Made by a program: the position numbers and the translations under genes
Notes under the pieces: model-generated
What the model saw: the letters and a program-made list of their open reading frames with translations, nothing else
Told to the model about the DNA's origin: nothing
The model's database searches: none
Shown here: positions 52,812-62,786 of the stretch, piece by piece
Layout of the letters: each line of letters begins with the position of its first letter
Position numbering within the stretch: the stretch's first letter is position 1
Source: VXMO01 sp965205915
Lineage (GTDB): Bacteria > Chloroflexota > Dehalococcoidia > UBA6926
Length of the DNA: 64,000 nucleotides
Assembly (NCBI GenBank): GCA_965205915.1
Contig: OZ242191.1
Location: forward strand, 2,384,895 to 2,448,894
Direction of reading: 5' to 3'

Positions 52812-52952
52812 TGCGCTGCTCCCATGCCCGGTTGTCTTACTGCCGTAGGCCGAGCTTCTCGAAACGATTATAGAACAGTTTCAAAGAAATGCCTAACAAA
52901 AAGCATCCCCGAAGCATCCCCGCCGCCTTAGCGCGGGAGCGTCGTTAGCGCG

Positions 52953-53231
52953 TCAGCCGCCGCGGCGACCAAATCGCCTGAGGACACGGAAACCTTGCCG
53001 CACGCCTGTGTAGAAACTGATTATCGGAATGGCAGGGCGGATGATGGCGTCCGTTACGAGGCGGGACGCGGTGCGAATCTCGCCTGTTGTGCCGCGCACG
53101 TTGACCAGCACCGGCTTGACCGCGCGGAAGATTGAGATCGCCACGAACATGACGACGAGGAACATCAGGATGCCAAGCACGCCCCAGACGATGATGACGA
53201 TGTCCCGAATGATTGCAATAACGTCGGCCAA
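52953..53231 (-). CDS. small membrane protein (92 aa)
   Basis: One long hydrophobic segment (IVIIVWGVLGILMFLVVMFV) near residues 10-36 is followed by an amphipathic helix, IRTASRLVTDAIIRPAIPII, and a basic tail. It resembles small membrane proteins that follow YtxH-like genes. No named family. It lies 140 bases upstream of the YtxH-like gene on the same strand. Confidence 0.6.
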   Translation of the reverse strand: MADVIAIIRDIVIIVWGVLGILMFLVVMFVAISIFRAVKPVLVNVRGTTGEIRTASRLVTDAIIRPAIPIISFYTGVRQGFRVLRRFGRRGG

Positions 53232-53307
53232 GCAAATACCTCGAAAATATGGCGGTTGTTGTTAGTATTGGGCATCAGCGCGCGAATTGCCAGACGGCGC
53301 GAGTGGT

Positions 53308-56300
53308 TTAACTTTCGAGCACTCTGTAGACACGGACTGCCTCGTTCTCGTAAGCGAGGCTCAGACCAGGGTGATGTTCCAACACATGGATGCCGTCATC
53401 CGGGTAATATGCTCGCTCCGTCTGTCCGATGAGTACGTAACCCACGTCATATTCCTCAAGTATCCGCGTGATGACGGTTGGGGAACCGGAGGAATAGAGG
53501 CGTCTAACGTCCGACTGCCGTCGGTCGATTTCAGGCTCTGCGATGCCGATGCCGCGCTGCTGCCTCTGGTGCCAGGGCCAGCCGATGATCATCGGCAAGC
53601 CGGTGTACATTGCAGCGCGCGACTGTACCCGGTAGTAGGGCGTATCGTGCTGGGTTGGGGGCAGTCCGGCCTCGGCAACAACGGGCAGGCCGTCTGCGTT
53701 TTCGCGCAGCCAGAGCAGGGCATCCAGCTCATGGCGCAAGATGATCTCCGTGTCGTCGACGTCAATGTAGGTTCCGTCTTGCATGTATGCCGTGCCGTCA
53801 AGAGTGAGTGGGATGCTTGTGTAGATTCGGTCAGCGAGACGGGCCCGGGCACCAAGGACCGGGTAGATGGACACTCCCAGAAGGGCGACCACCGTCAGTC
53901 CGTAGAACGTGAGGCGATAGACGCGGCCAATACCCGAGATTCTGAGCGCGCCGCCACGCCGGACCATCCACCACAGGAGGAACGCTGCCGCAATGCCAAG
54001 CAGAATCCACGCTTGCAGGTACACGCGGAAGATGGTGTTCATGCGGACCAGGTAGTCCTGAATTGCAAACACGTCGACGACTGCGATCAGCCCAAATGCG
54101 AGCGAGGCCGCGCCAAAGGCAAGCCGGACGGGGAGAAGGAGCCGGTCTGAAAGGGCAAGGGCAAGGGTCACAATGGCGAGCCCGCCAGTAAGGGCCAGAT
54201 TGCCTTGGCCCACAATGAACAGGCCAACGATGCTGACGACAAGAATGACGCTCCCGACCATGCTCGCCATCCTCCGGGCGAGTGCGTCTCCCGTGTCTTC
54301 ACGCGGCCAGAGACGGGAGCGGATCTCTCGCAGCATGGCACGGATACCGGCATCCGGCAGCCCAAGCGACAGAGCAAGGGCGGGACGCAGCGAGGTGATT
54401 ACAATGAGCAGCGGCAGGCCGAATATCGCCGCCAGGGAGCGGATCGGCGTCTGTTCATTTGTGGGAACAATCTCCGTGTAGAAGGTGGCATTCGCGGCGT
54501 GGTACGGCGCGAACAGGAGAAAGCTGATGCCTGTGAGGAAAATTGCGGCGGCTATTCCGTAGACCAACGATCTCCTGATACCCGCCGATCGCGCCAAGAA
54601 CGCGATGGTTATGGCGGCGACGGCGATGAACAGATAGGTCGGGTAGTCCCAGGAGTGCGCGGCAAAGAGCGCGCCCAACGTGAGCGCGAGCGCCGCAAAG
54701 GGAAGGGCCACCGACACGAGTTTTCTGCGGCTGTGCAGGGCGAGGGCCACAGCAAGGCTTAGTCCGACCGCCACGAGGGCGAACGGCATCGCAAAGATGT
54801 GGGCGTGTGGGTCGGCGAATAGGTAGGAGAAGAACGGGAACTCCGTGATGCTGATAGACCCGGGCACGGCGACCATGCGGCTTGATCGCCAGAAGTCGAA
54901 TCCGTTGCCGGTGAGAATGGGCAGGGCAAAGGTAAGGAGCTCGCTTATGCCTCCCGCGCCGGGTTCGGTAATTGTCTTCCGCACTTCGGGACCGAGTCGC
55001 TGCACCAGTTGGATGAGGCCGTCGAGGTTGCCCGCGATAGTGATCATGAGGGCAGTTGCAAGGCCGGCGATGAGGGAGCCAAACGCTGGAAATTGCCGCG
55101 CCCTGATACGTTGCATTGTTGCTTCGGCAAGGTTCACGCCGATGGAGAAGGCCGCGCCAAAGGTCATCGCCCAGAACATCGGAATTGCGAGATTGACGGC
55201 AAATTCAGGCACGGTTCCCGTCAACCTGATGAGTGTGGCCACGATGAAATGACCGAAGTAGTAGTAGTTCAAGTGGCCACCTGCGAACCATGGATCATAG
55301 GGCGGCATGAAGGACGATCGCGTGACGGCGGTCAGGTAGGAGACATCCATCGGCTTCTCGCCACCCCGGAATGGGTGCCAGAGGTCAGGGTTCGCCGCCC
55401 TCAGGACGACCAGGCCCAAGAAGACCGCAATGAAGAGGGCTTCAGCTGTCAGGAGCCATGGCCAGCGCAGTCGGATGAGGGTTATGAGTTCACGCCTTGA
55501 GCGGTACGTAATGAATGCAGATGCAAGTGCAAGGATGAGGACTGCCGCCAAGACACTCTCTCGGGAGAACGCGAGAACCTGGAGCGATGCGCCCAGCCAA
55601 ACCAGGTAGCTGACGACGAGCAAGGAGAGCGCTTTGCCCAGGAGATAGCCGCTGTCAGGCAGGGGGCGGAATATGCGGGCCATGAGGGGGAAACCGGCCA
55701 GCGCAATCCCCTGTATGGCCAGCAACCAGAGCACGAGTTCCGTGCCGGAGCCGCGGCCCGTGACTGGCAAGATGTCAGTCCATGTGCCGCCCTCGTCCTG
55801 CGCTGCCGCAAGCTCCGCGCTCATTAGCAGTGTGGGAGATTGGCGCTGGTACAACGTGGTTCCTCGCTGTGCAATCAAGTCCGCGGTGAGCAGCTGCATT
55901 AGCTCAGGCTCGGATAGCTGTGAAACCTTGCGGAACAACATGGGTTTGGGGCGCTCGTAGACAGTGAAACTCTCGTCGGCGGGGCCCAGGTTGATCACCA
56001 GGCCGGACGCGCCGCCGTCAATCACGTCCGGCGATGAGGGCTCAAAGCCCAGGTACCGGATCGAATCATCCACGAGGGTCACGCCGAGCAGGGACGGGTA
56101 TGTTGTTTCCACACGCGCCAATTCATAGCCAAGCCGACCGTCGAATAGCGCCTCGTAGTAGGCGCGCATGACGGGGAAGCGTTCCGGCAAGCGGGAGACG
56201 GAGCCGTAGCCGCGGTTGCTGAACATGTAGACGTAGTCGGCGCGACGCAGCTGTCCGGCGATCATCTCGGCTTTGAACCAGTCATCGGCCCAGTAGACTT

Positions 56301-57642
56301 CGATTGATTCGATGTCATAGCGGTGCTCGCCGTGGAAGCGTTGATCCCATGTTTCAGTTGTGATGACGGAGCCACGCGGGACGTTGTCGGTAATCCATTC
56401 GCTCATCCTGTCGACCGGATGCGAGCCGCTGAACACCGTCGTGAACGCAATGGCGTAGAAGGCCGTCGGAACGATGACGATACCGGCAAGGGTCATGCCG
56501 GCCCACGTTCCACGACGGCCAAAACGAGCCAGCAGCGCCATGCCGGAGACGACGGCGAGGGCGGCGGCGATGCAGAACAGGGGATAGAGCGGCAGCATGT
56601 ATCGCATGAACTTGACCTGTTGCGCACCAAGCCACAGAAAGGGTATGAACAGGCTGGCAATGAGTAGCAATTCAATGACGTTGCGTCGCCGAGCGTCGCG
56701 CCATGTTATGAGAGAAACACCGACGAGGGCCGTGACGCCAAGCGGGATGCCGAGTCCCCATACGACAATGTTGCGGATGTGATAGAGCCAGGGCGTCGTT
56801 TCTGCGTATTGGATGGTGAAGGGTAGTTCGAACTCGCCACGCGCCATGTTGGCCTGGGTCAAAAGGTCCGAGCTGTACGTGGGCCAGTCAATGAGCGCGT
56901 ATGGCTGGGCGATCGCGAACGTGGCAAGTGCAATCAAAACGGCGAGGACCGCATGACGCAACGCTCGTCTAACATCGTTTGCGGTTGTGGCGCCGTCACG
57001 CATCCGCGTCGAAAGGTAGGCGACCCAAACGAATGCGACAGGAATCGAGAAGACGACGGCAGTTGCCTTGGTGGAAATGGCGAGGCCGAGCAGGGCGGCC
57101 GCGATGTAGCCGGCGCGTTGATCGCGAGACCTCAGAAATCTGACCGATGCGAGGAGGCTGCCCATCAGCAGTGCCGTCATTAGCGGATCGACTGTGTAGT
57201 AGTGGCTCAGTTGAATCGGGAGAACTGCGAGGGCGTAGAAGGCCGCGGCAAGAAACCCCACGGTATGGCCATAGACTTCGCGGCCTATGCGGGCGACGAG
57301 GATAACGGTGACGGCGTCTGCCAAGCCCGTCACACCCCGCCACAGCACATGGCGCTGAGGGACGAAATCGGCGAATTCACGTGCCTGGTCTCCCAGCCAG
57401 CCAATGGCAGCCAACAGGATGAGGGGCAGGGAACCGTAGTTGAACCAGCCGGGGTTGAGTGGACTTTCAGGTGAGAAAAACTCGCCGGGGGAATTAGGCA
57501 GACCGAGCCCTCCGGCGAACGACTCTATCGGCCACTCATCAGGGTGGTAGTTTCCCCAGTCAAGGCCGTACCACCGCAAGCTGAGCGCAAGCGCGAACAG
57601 GCCCGCGTACGGGGCGATGGCACGGAGACGGAGATCAGGCAA
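53308..57642 (-). CDS. giant membrane glycosyltransferase: GT39/PMT-like fused to YYY-domain protein (1444 aa)
   Basis: The N-terminal half is PMT_2/GT39-like: RWYGLDWGNYHPDEWPI with the Asp/Glu active-site pair, then VLPIQLSHYYTVDPLMTALL, many membrane segments and an external domain near 430-600. The C-terminal half is a DUF2298/YYY protein, with WFAGGHLNYYYFGHFIVATL and FFSYLFADPHAHIFAMPFAL. YYY proteins occur mainly in Chloroflexi and archaea. About 25-30 membrane segments are expected. Such enzymes move sugars from lipid carriers to proteins or lipids outside the membrane. Fusion of both halves in one chain is notable. No neighbouring glycan genes are seen. Confidence 0.85.
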   Translation of the reverse strand: MPDLRLRAIAPYAGLFALALSLRWYGLDWGNYHPDEWPIESFAGGLGLPNSPGEFFSPESPLNPGWFNYGSLPLILLAAIGWLGDQAREFADFVPQRHVLWRGVTGLADAVTVILVARIGREVYGHTVGFLAAAFYALAVLPIQLSHYYTVDPLMTALLMGSLLASVRFLRSRDQRAGYIAAALLGLAISTKATAVVFSIPVAFVWVAYLSTRMRDGATTANDVRRALRHAVLAVLIALATFAIAQPYALIDWPTYSSDLLTQANMARGEFELPFTIQYAETTPWLYHIRNIVVWGLGIPLGVTALVGVSLITWRDARRRNVIELLLIASLFIPFLWLGAQQVKFMRYMLPLYPLFCIAAALAVVSGMALLARFGRRGTWAGMTLAGIVIVPTAFYAIAFTTVFSGSHPVDRMSEWITDNVPRGSVITTETWDQRFHGEHRYDIESIEVYWADDWFKAEMIAGQLRRADYVYMFSNRGYGSVSRLPERFPVMRAYYEALFDGRLGYELARVETTYPSLLGVTLVDDSIRYLGFEPSSPDVIDGGASGLVINLGPADESFTVYERPKPMLFRKVSQLSEPELMQLLTADLIAQRGTTLYQRQSPTLLMSAELAAAQDEGGTWTDILPVTGRGSGTELVLWLLAIQGIALAGFPLMARIFRPLPDSGYLLGKALSLLVVSYLVWLGASLQVLAFSRESVLAAVLILALASAFITYRSRRELITLIRLRWPWLLTAEALFIAVFLGLVVLRAANPDLWHPFRGGEKPMDVSYLTAVTRSSFMPPYDPWFAGGHLNYYYFGHFIVATLIRLTGTVPEFAVNLAIPMFWAMTFGAAFSIGVNLAEATMQRIRARQFPAFGSLIAGLATALMITIAGNLDGLIQLVQRLGPEVRKTITEPGAGGISELLTFALPILTGNGFDFWRSSRMVAVPGSISITEFPFFSYLFADPHAHIFAMPFALVAVGLSLAVALALHSRRKLVSVALPFAALALTLGALFAAHSWDYPTYLFIAVAAITIAFLARSAGIRRSLVYGIAAAIFLTGISFLLFAPYHAANATFYTEIVPTNEQTPIRSLAAIFGLPLLIVITSLRPALALSLGLPDAGIRAMLREIRSRLWPREDTGDALARRMASMVGSVILVVSIVGLFIVGQGNLALTGGLAIVTLALALSDRLLLPVRLAFGAASLAFGLIAVVDVFAIQDYLVRMNTIFRVYLQAWILLGIAAAFLLWWMVRRGGALRISGIGRVYRLTFYGLTVVALLGVSIYPVLGARARLADRIYTSIPLTLDGTAYMQDGTYIDVDDTEIILRHELDALLWLRENADGLPVVAEAGLPPTQHDTPYYRVQSRAAMYTGLPMIIGWPWHQRQQRGIGIAEPEIDRRQSDVRRLYSSGSPTVITRILEEYDVGYVLIGQTERAYYPDDGIHVLEHHPGLSLAYENEAVRVYRVLES

Positions 57643-57701
57643 TGTCCGACGCGGGACTTGTTGTCATTGGCCCGCGCCGGCGCGCAATGCGGGCTGAGCC
57701 T

Positions 57702-58715
57702 CTAAAGTCCCTTGCTCGCCATGAATTGCGCCAGGTCTGCGACCCGACAGCTGTATCCCCATTCGTTGTCATACCACGCAAGCACCTTCACCATATTGCC
57801 CCCGATGACAATGGTCGAGAGCGAATCCAGTATGGCGCTATGCGAGTCGCCGCGGAAATCGGAACTCACCAGCGGCTCGTCCGTGACGTCCATGATGCCC
57901 TGCATTGAGGTTGCGGCCGCCTCACGATATGCGTCGTTGATCTCTTCCGCCGTGACATCGCTATCGATCTCCGCTGTGAAATCAACGATGGACACCGTGG
58001 TTGTGGGCACGCGATATGCCAAACCATGAATGCGGCCGTTGAGTTCAGGTAGGGCAAGGCCGACGGCGCGGGCCGCGCCGGTGGACGTGGGGATGATGTT
58101 GGCCGCGGCTGCACGGGCACGCCGCATGTCGTCATGCACCTGGTCAAGGATCTTCTGGTCGTTGGTGTAGGAATGAATCGTAGACATCAGACCCTTGCGA
58201 ATGTGGAACCGGTCATGGAGAACCTTTGCGACGGGGGCGATGCAGTTGGTGGTGCAGGAGGCGTTGGAGACGATGCGATGCGCGCCAGGCTCGTATTTGT
58301 CATCGTTGACGCCCAGCACGATGGTAAGATCCTCGCCCTTTGCCGGCGCGGAGATAATGACCTTCTTTGCGCCGCCCTCAAGGTGGCCGGCGGCCCTGCT
58401 CGCGTCGGTAAAGATGCCGGTGGACTCAACGACGATGTCCACACCGTGGTCGCCCCAGGGTATGCGGGCGGGGTCACGCTCGGCAACGACCTTGACCTCT
58501 TTGCCGTTGATGGAGAGGCCGTCTTCCAGAGCCTCCACCTTGCCGGGGAATCGCCCGTAGGTGCTGTCATATTTCAAGAGATGGGCGTTGGTTTCGGGGT
58601 CGGTCAGGTCATTGACCGCCACGACCTCAAGGTCTTCCGGGTGTCTTTCCAGCGTTGCCTTGAGAACCTGTCGGCCGATGCGTCCGAAGCCGTTGATGCC
58701 AATGCGTGTCGCCAT
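57702..58715 (-). CDS. gap: glyceraldehyde-3-phosphate dehydrogenase (337 aa)
   Basis: Oxidises glyceraldehyde 3-phosphate with NAD(P)+ and phosphate. NAD motif GINGFGRIGRQVL, active-site SNASCTTNCIAPVAK with the catalytic Cys, the IIPTSTGAARAVG loop and the ending WYDNEWGYSCRVADL. Length is normal. Enolase (58.8 kb) lies upstream on the same strand but 86 bases away, so the two glycolytic genes may form an operon. Confidence 0.97.
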   Translation of the reverse strand: MATRIGINGFGRIGRQVLKATLERHPEDLEVVAVNDLTDPETNAHLLKYDSTYGRFPGKVEALEDGLSINGKEVKVVAERDPARIPWGDHGVDIVVESTGIFTDASRAAGHLEGGAKKVIISAPAKGEDLTIVLGVNDDKYEPGAHRIVSNASCTTNCIAPVAKVLHDRFHIRKGLMSTIHSYTNDQKILDQVHDDMRRARAAAANIIPTSTGAARAVGLALPELNGRIHGLAYRVPTTTVSIVDFTAEIDSDVTAEEINDAYREAAATSMQGIMDVTDEPLVSSDFRGDSHSAILDSLSTIVIGGNMVKVLAWYDNEWGYSCRVADLAQFMASKGL

Positions 58716-58801
58716 TACTCCTCCGAACTGAATCCCAGCGTTGTATTCCCCTAATCCCTACGCCGATTCTACAGGATGAAGGGCAATCGATGATTGATCA
58801 G

Positions 58802-60088
58802 CTAGCGAGCGTTTCGCGGCAGGTCCGGCGCGCCGTACGACGCAGCGCCGCCCAACTCATCCTCGATGGCAAGCAGGCGGTTGTACTTGGCCGTGCGCTC
58901 ACCGCGTGCAGGGGCGCCTGATTTGATTTGACCGGCGCCGGTTGCCACGGCGAGATCAGCAATCGTCGTATCCTCGGTCTCGCCGGAGCGGTGGCTGATC
59001 ATCGTGCCGTAGCCTGCTTGCCGCGCCAGTTCGATGACATCGAGCGTCTCGGTTAGCGTTCCGATTTGATTCACCTTGATGAGAATGGCGTTTCCGACGT
59101 TCTCGCGGATGCCGCGCTCAAGGAACTCTCTGTTGGTGACGAAGAGGTCATCGCCGACGAGCTGCATGCGGTCGCCGATAGCCTTCGTTAGGGCAGCCCA
59201 GCCTTCCCAGTCAATCTCTCCGAGTCCATCCTCAATGCTGACGAGCGGGTAGGCGTTCGTCCAGTCGTTGTACATGCTAACGAGATCGGTCGCTGAAACG
59301 ATGCGTCCCTCGCGTTCCAGGTTGTATGTGCCGTCCGGCTGTGTAAACTCCGTCGCCGCAACGTCCAGCGCAAGATAACAATCGACGCCCGGCTTGAGAC
59401 CGGCATTCTCAATGGCCTGCATGATGAGGTCGGGGGCGGCGCGGTTGGTAGCGAGAGACGGAGCAAAGCCGCCCTCATCGCCGATGTTGACGTTGTGGCC
59501 CTCGGCACGGAGCAGGGCGCGAAGTTGGTGGTAGACCTCGGATCCCATGCGCACTGCCTCAGCGAATGTTGGCGCGCCAAGGGGGGCGAGCATGAACTCC
59601 TGGAAATCCGTTGAGTCGGCAGCGTGGGCGCCGCCGTTCAGGATATTGAAGAATGGAACCGGCAGGCGTGTCGTGTCGTCCCCACCCAGGTAGCGATAAA
59701 GCGGAATGCCTTGCGATGTGGCTGCGGCTCTTGCGACGGCTAGCGAGACGCCGAGAATAGCGTTCGCGCCAAGCCGTCCCTTGTTGGACGTGCCGTCCAA
59801 TTCAATCATCGTGCGGTCGATAGCAGCCTGCTCGCGGGCGTCCATGCCGCGGACGGCGTCGGCGATCACCGTATTGGCGTTGGTGACGGCTTGTAGGACG
59901 CCTCGGCCCCCATAGCGAGACGTATCACCATCGCGGAGTTCGACGGCCTCCATCGCGCCAGTGGACGCGCCGGAGGGCACGCCTGCCATGCCCTGTGAGC
60001 CATCGGCGAGCGTTACTGAAACAGACAGGGTAGGGTTGCCGCGCGAATCGAGGATTTCCCGGGCGCGGACGCTTTCGATGGCGCTCAT
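58802..60088 (-). CDS. eno: enolase (428 aa)
   Basis: Dehydrates 2-phosphoglycerate to phosphoenolpyruvate. VRAREILDSRGNPTLSVSV at the start, GDEGGFAPSLATNRAA, the signature ILIKVNQIGTLTE and SHRSGETEDTTIADLAVA. Complete in length. It overlaps the SLOG gene in ATGA and precedes gap by 86 bases. The usual Mg-binding acidic residues are in these conserved blocks. Confidence 0.97.
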   Translation of the reverse strand: MSAIESVRAREILDSRGNPTLSVSVTLADGSQGMAGVPSGASTGAMEAVELRDGDTSRYGGRGVLQAVTNANTVIADAVRGMDAREQAAIDRTMIELDGTSNKGRLGANAILGVSLAVARAAATSQGIPLYRYLGGDDTTRLPVPFFNILNGGAHAADSTDFQEFMLAPLGAPTFAEAVRMGSEVYHQLRALLRAEGHNVNIGDEGGFAPSLATNRAAPDLIMQAIENAGLKPGVDCYLALDVAATEFTQPDGTYNLEREGRIVSATDLVSMYNDWTNAYPLVSIEDGLGEIDWEGWAALTKAIGDRMQLVGDDLFVTNREFLERGIRENVGNAILIKVNQIGTLTETLDVIELARQAGYGTMISHRSGETEDTTIADLAVATGAGQIKSGAPARGERTAKYNRLLAIEDELGGAASYGAPDLPRNAR

Positions 60089-60576
60089 GCGTCGGCTCTC
60101 CTTTCCGCGAGTTTGATCGCCATGTCCACAGCTTCTTGGGGAGTTGCGGCTCGATAAACCGCCGTGTCCTGTTTGCCACCGACGGCGAGTTCCCAGCTAT
60201 CGAGCGCGACGACCGGAATGCCTTCCGCGAGAGCAATGGACATCTCGTTGAGCGTGCCGTAGGAGCCGTCGATTGCGATGGCGGCGCGACCCGCGCGCAC
60301 AACCAAGGCGTTTCGGACGTAGCCGATGCCGGTTGGGAGAGAGATTCTGACGTATTGGTTGGCGTCAGACTCGCGGTAGGAGGGCAGGATGCCGACGGTG
60401 AGGCCCCCGGCCTCAAATGCTCCCTTACATACGGCCTGCATCACGCCGCCGAGACCGCCGCAGACGACGCCCATGCCTCGTTCGGCCAACAGTTTGCCCA
60501 CTTCCTCGGCAGCCTTGAGGGCGGGAGGTTCCGGGGCTGCGCCGCCGATGACGGCGATGAGTTTGGCTCTGTCCAT
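60085..60576 (-). CDS. SLOG/LOG-like nucleotide-binding protein, TIGR00725-type (163 aa)
   Basis: The Rossmann-like SLOG phrase GMGVVCGGLGGVMQAVCKGA is followed by GLTVGILPSYRESDANQYV and IDGSYGTLNEMSIAL (the GxGTLxE motif of LOG proteins). This family includes lysine-decarboxylase-like/cytokinin-activating and nucleotide-handling proteins; the short TIGR00725 type has no known substrate. The ATG at 60576 is used; a TTG at 60627 has no ribosome site. It is coupled to enolase. Confidence 0.85.
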   Translation of the reverse strand: MDRAKLIAVIGGAAPEPPALKAAEEVGKLLAERGMGVVCGGLGGVMQAVCKGAFEAGGLTVGILPSYRESDANQYVRISLPTGIGYVRNALVVRAGRAAIAIDGSYGTLNEMSIALAEGIPVVALDSWELAVGGKQDTAVYRAATPQEAVDMAIKLAERRADA

Positions 60577-60665
60577 AAAGACATTGTTCCTTATTTCACT
60601 AACGCTAGCACTTTTTGGCTGAGACAAATGGCGTAGAGGTTTTTCTGGGGCGAATCTTTCCTTAG

Positions 60666-62786
60666 CTATTCTGCGTCCTCGGCGGGCCGGATGGTCAATG
60701 TTGCCTCCGAGGGTTGGCGCGTCTGGGGGGCGAGGGGCATGACCATGATGGCGGCGTGCGCGGCTGCGCCGGTTGAGTTGTTAAATGTTAGCGCGCCGTG
60801 ACTTTGTTCATCGAGTTGCATTGGGGTGATGGTGGCGGCGCCGTCCGGGGAGATAGTCATCAGTCGCACCGCGTATTCCTGTTGAACGAGGTTGTTGGTA
60901 AAGGAGAAACCGTCCGGCGTCCAGCCGCCGCCCGTCTCGTCATTGGTCGTGACTGAGGCGAGTTCTCGCGGGATGGGGTGGTCGATGGACGCCCAGCCGT
61001 AGTTGGTGGCGGGTAGCCACGCTCCGCCAAGCGATACGCCGTCCAGGTTGATGGATTGATCAGTTAAGTAAAGGAGTCGGAATAATACCTGCTGGCCTAC
61101 AAAGCCCGAGAGATCAAATTCTTCGAGTATCCATTCGGGCAGCGGGCCGTCTCCGCTTGCGCCGGTAAACCCCGGCCCAAAGGCTTGCCCAATGGCGATG
61201 TCTGAGGCGTCCGACATACTTGGCGAACGCAGAACTTGCCATGTCTCGCCGCCGTCTTTAGAGGCGGTGGCGTATATGTAGTCCCAGTCTTCTTCCGTGT
61301 CATATCGCAAGAGGAGTGTCAGGGTGGTGTCTTCCGTGTCAGCAGAGCGGAGGTCAAAGTTTCCAGTGAGAGAGTAGACGGAAGAATCTTCGCCGCCTGC
61401 GTGCCAGAACGAGCCGGATTTGTCATCGAAATGGGGCAACAGGGAAGTGGTAGTGTCTCCCTGGAACTCGATTGTGAGGATGCCCGGTTCTATTGGGAGT
61501 TCGATATATTCCGCGGCGAATTGTGTGAAAGGTTTCGAAATTTCGCCATTTTCGTCAAACGCCCCGGTGACTCTCGCCTGAGCCTCGTAGTTGGGATAGG
61601 GGTCCAGATTGGAGCGACCATCGAGGTAGTTGGCGACGCCCCAGTCCGCCATCAACTCGAGCGCGGTAACATCTGAACCTATGGTTTGAAGATAGGAATC
61701 TATCCCGCGTAGGCCGTCGGCTGGCTCGGCGACGAGTTGCCGCAATGTGCCGTTCGAATCAGGGTAGTTGTCCCTGATGTAGCGCATGAGGAGTCCCGCG
61801 CCGGCGTAGTTGCATCCGGCCGCGCCGGAGGTTGACGGCCACGCGATGACCTGCGTCGGGGGGCACGTGGTCAAAAAGAAATTGGCACGGGCGATGACGG
61901 CGACGGAATCTTCAGCTAGCACAGACAAGCCCTCATTCACCCACGTTGATTCACCGGGGTCCGAGAGGTTGTGGATTGCGTGTTGGAGCTCATGGGCGAC
62001 GAGGCTGTCGTAGTAGGCGTGGCGCGGATTGCCGGACCTGTTGCCTGCGGCGTTGAGGTAGAGGGTGTATCGTCCGCTGGCGTAGGGGTTGATGGCAAGA
62101 GGGTCCAGGTCGCCTGAGTCGAAATATCCCCCAAAGCCGGGCAGGTTGGCGTGCAGGAGAGTGATTCGGAGTTCGTTTGCCGCGGACAGGTCCCCGGCGA
62201 AATTGGCGATTACGGTAGGGCGCACCACATCCTCGAATCGCTGGGTGGCGGATTCGAATGCGGAGCAGGGTATGTCCAGTCCCTCCTGAACGTAGAAATC
62301 GGCGTTTTCGGTGACAACACAGAGCCGAGCGGTGATGGAGAGGCGTGTGCCTACATTGAGGTCGTACACCGAGAATTCGCGGGCATCGCCGATTGAATCT
62401 CGATGGGCAGGAGGCGGCGTTAGGTCGGCATCCGGCAGAAGCCGGCGGGCCAGAGCCACGATGTCCAGCGGAGTTACATGGGGAATGTTGTCAAAGGTCA
62501 GGGTCCGTCCTGTTTGCCGGGCTTGGAGCCTGACGAGTTCAGTGTCCTCTGGTCGTGCTGTTGGAATCATTGTTGGGCGAGGGCCGGGAGTGTTGACGTG
62601 GTGCAGCCTACTGGTTGGCCTTGGCGTTGGCTCAGAAGTGGGCGTGGCGCTGGGGACGGGCGTTAGCGATGGGCTCTCCGCCGGGACGAGGGTAGTATCA
62701 GGCTCGGAGTTACAGGAGACGGCAAGCGAAAGCGCCAGTAATAGCGCTATTGCTGCTGCAAGCCGGAATCGCGCTGCCGATTTCAT
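60666..62786 (-). CDS. secreted lipoprotein metallopeptidase, HExxH type (706 aa)
   Basis: Signal with FRLAAAIALLLALSLAVSC then a Pro/Thr-rich spacer (the sequence before Cys is a near-lipobox, AVSC). The catalytic site is SLVAHELQHAIHN with Glu of VNEGLS as the third zinc ligand, a gluzincin arrangement resembling bacterial immune-inhibitor-A-like peptidases. The C-terminal half is beta-rich, with WDYIYATASKDGGETWQVL, resembling a jelly-roll binding domain. The start overlaps pth's stop in ATGA. Extracellular protein degradation is inferred. Confidence 0.8.
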   Translation of the reverse strand: MKSAARFRLAAAIALLLALSLAVSCNSEPDTTLVPAESPSLTPVPSATPTSEPTPRPTSRLHHVNTPGPRPTMIPTARPEDTELVRLQARQTGRTLTFDNIPHVTPLDIVALARRLLPDADLTPPPAHRDSIGDAREFSVYDLNVGTRLSITARLCVVTENADFYVQEGLDIPCSAFESATQRFEDVVRPTVIANFAGDLSAANELRITLLHANLPGFGGYFDSGDLDPLAINPYASGRYTLYLNAAGNRSGNPRHAYYDSLVAHELQHAIHNLSDPGESTWVNEGLSVLAEDSVAVIARANFFLTTCPPTQVIAWPSTSGAAGCNYAGAGLLMRYIRDNYPDSNGTLRQLVAEPADGLRGIDSYLQTIGSDVTALELMADWGVANYLDGRSNLDPYPNYEAQARVTGAFDENGEISKPFTQFAAEYIELPIEPGILTIEFQGDTTTSLLPHFDDKSGSFWHAGGEDSSVYSLTGNFDLRSADTEDTTLTLLLRYDTEEDWDYIYATASKDGGETWQVLRSPSMSDASDIAIGQAFGPGFTGASGDGPLPEWILEEFDLSGFVGQQVLFRLLYLTDQSINLDGVSLGGAWLPATNYGWASIDHPIPRELASVTTNDETGGGWTPDGFSFTNNLVQQEYAVRLMTISPDGAATITPMQLDEQSHGALTFNNSTGAAAHAAIMVMPLAPQTRQPSEATLTIRPAEDAE

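Noticed and set aside
53287..54762. Plus-strand frames opposite the giant glycosyltransferase
   Set aside because: Shadow frames; the antisense frame encodes continuous membrane segments and family motifs.
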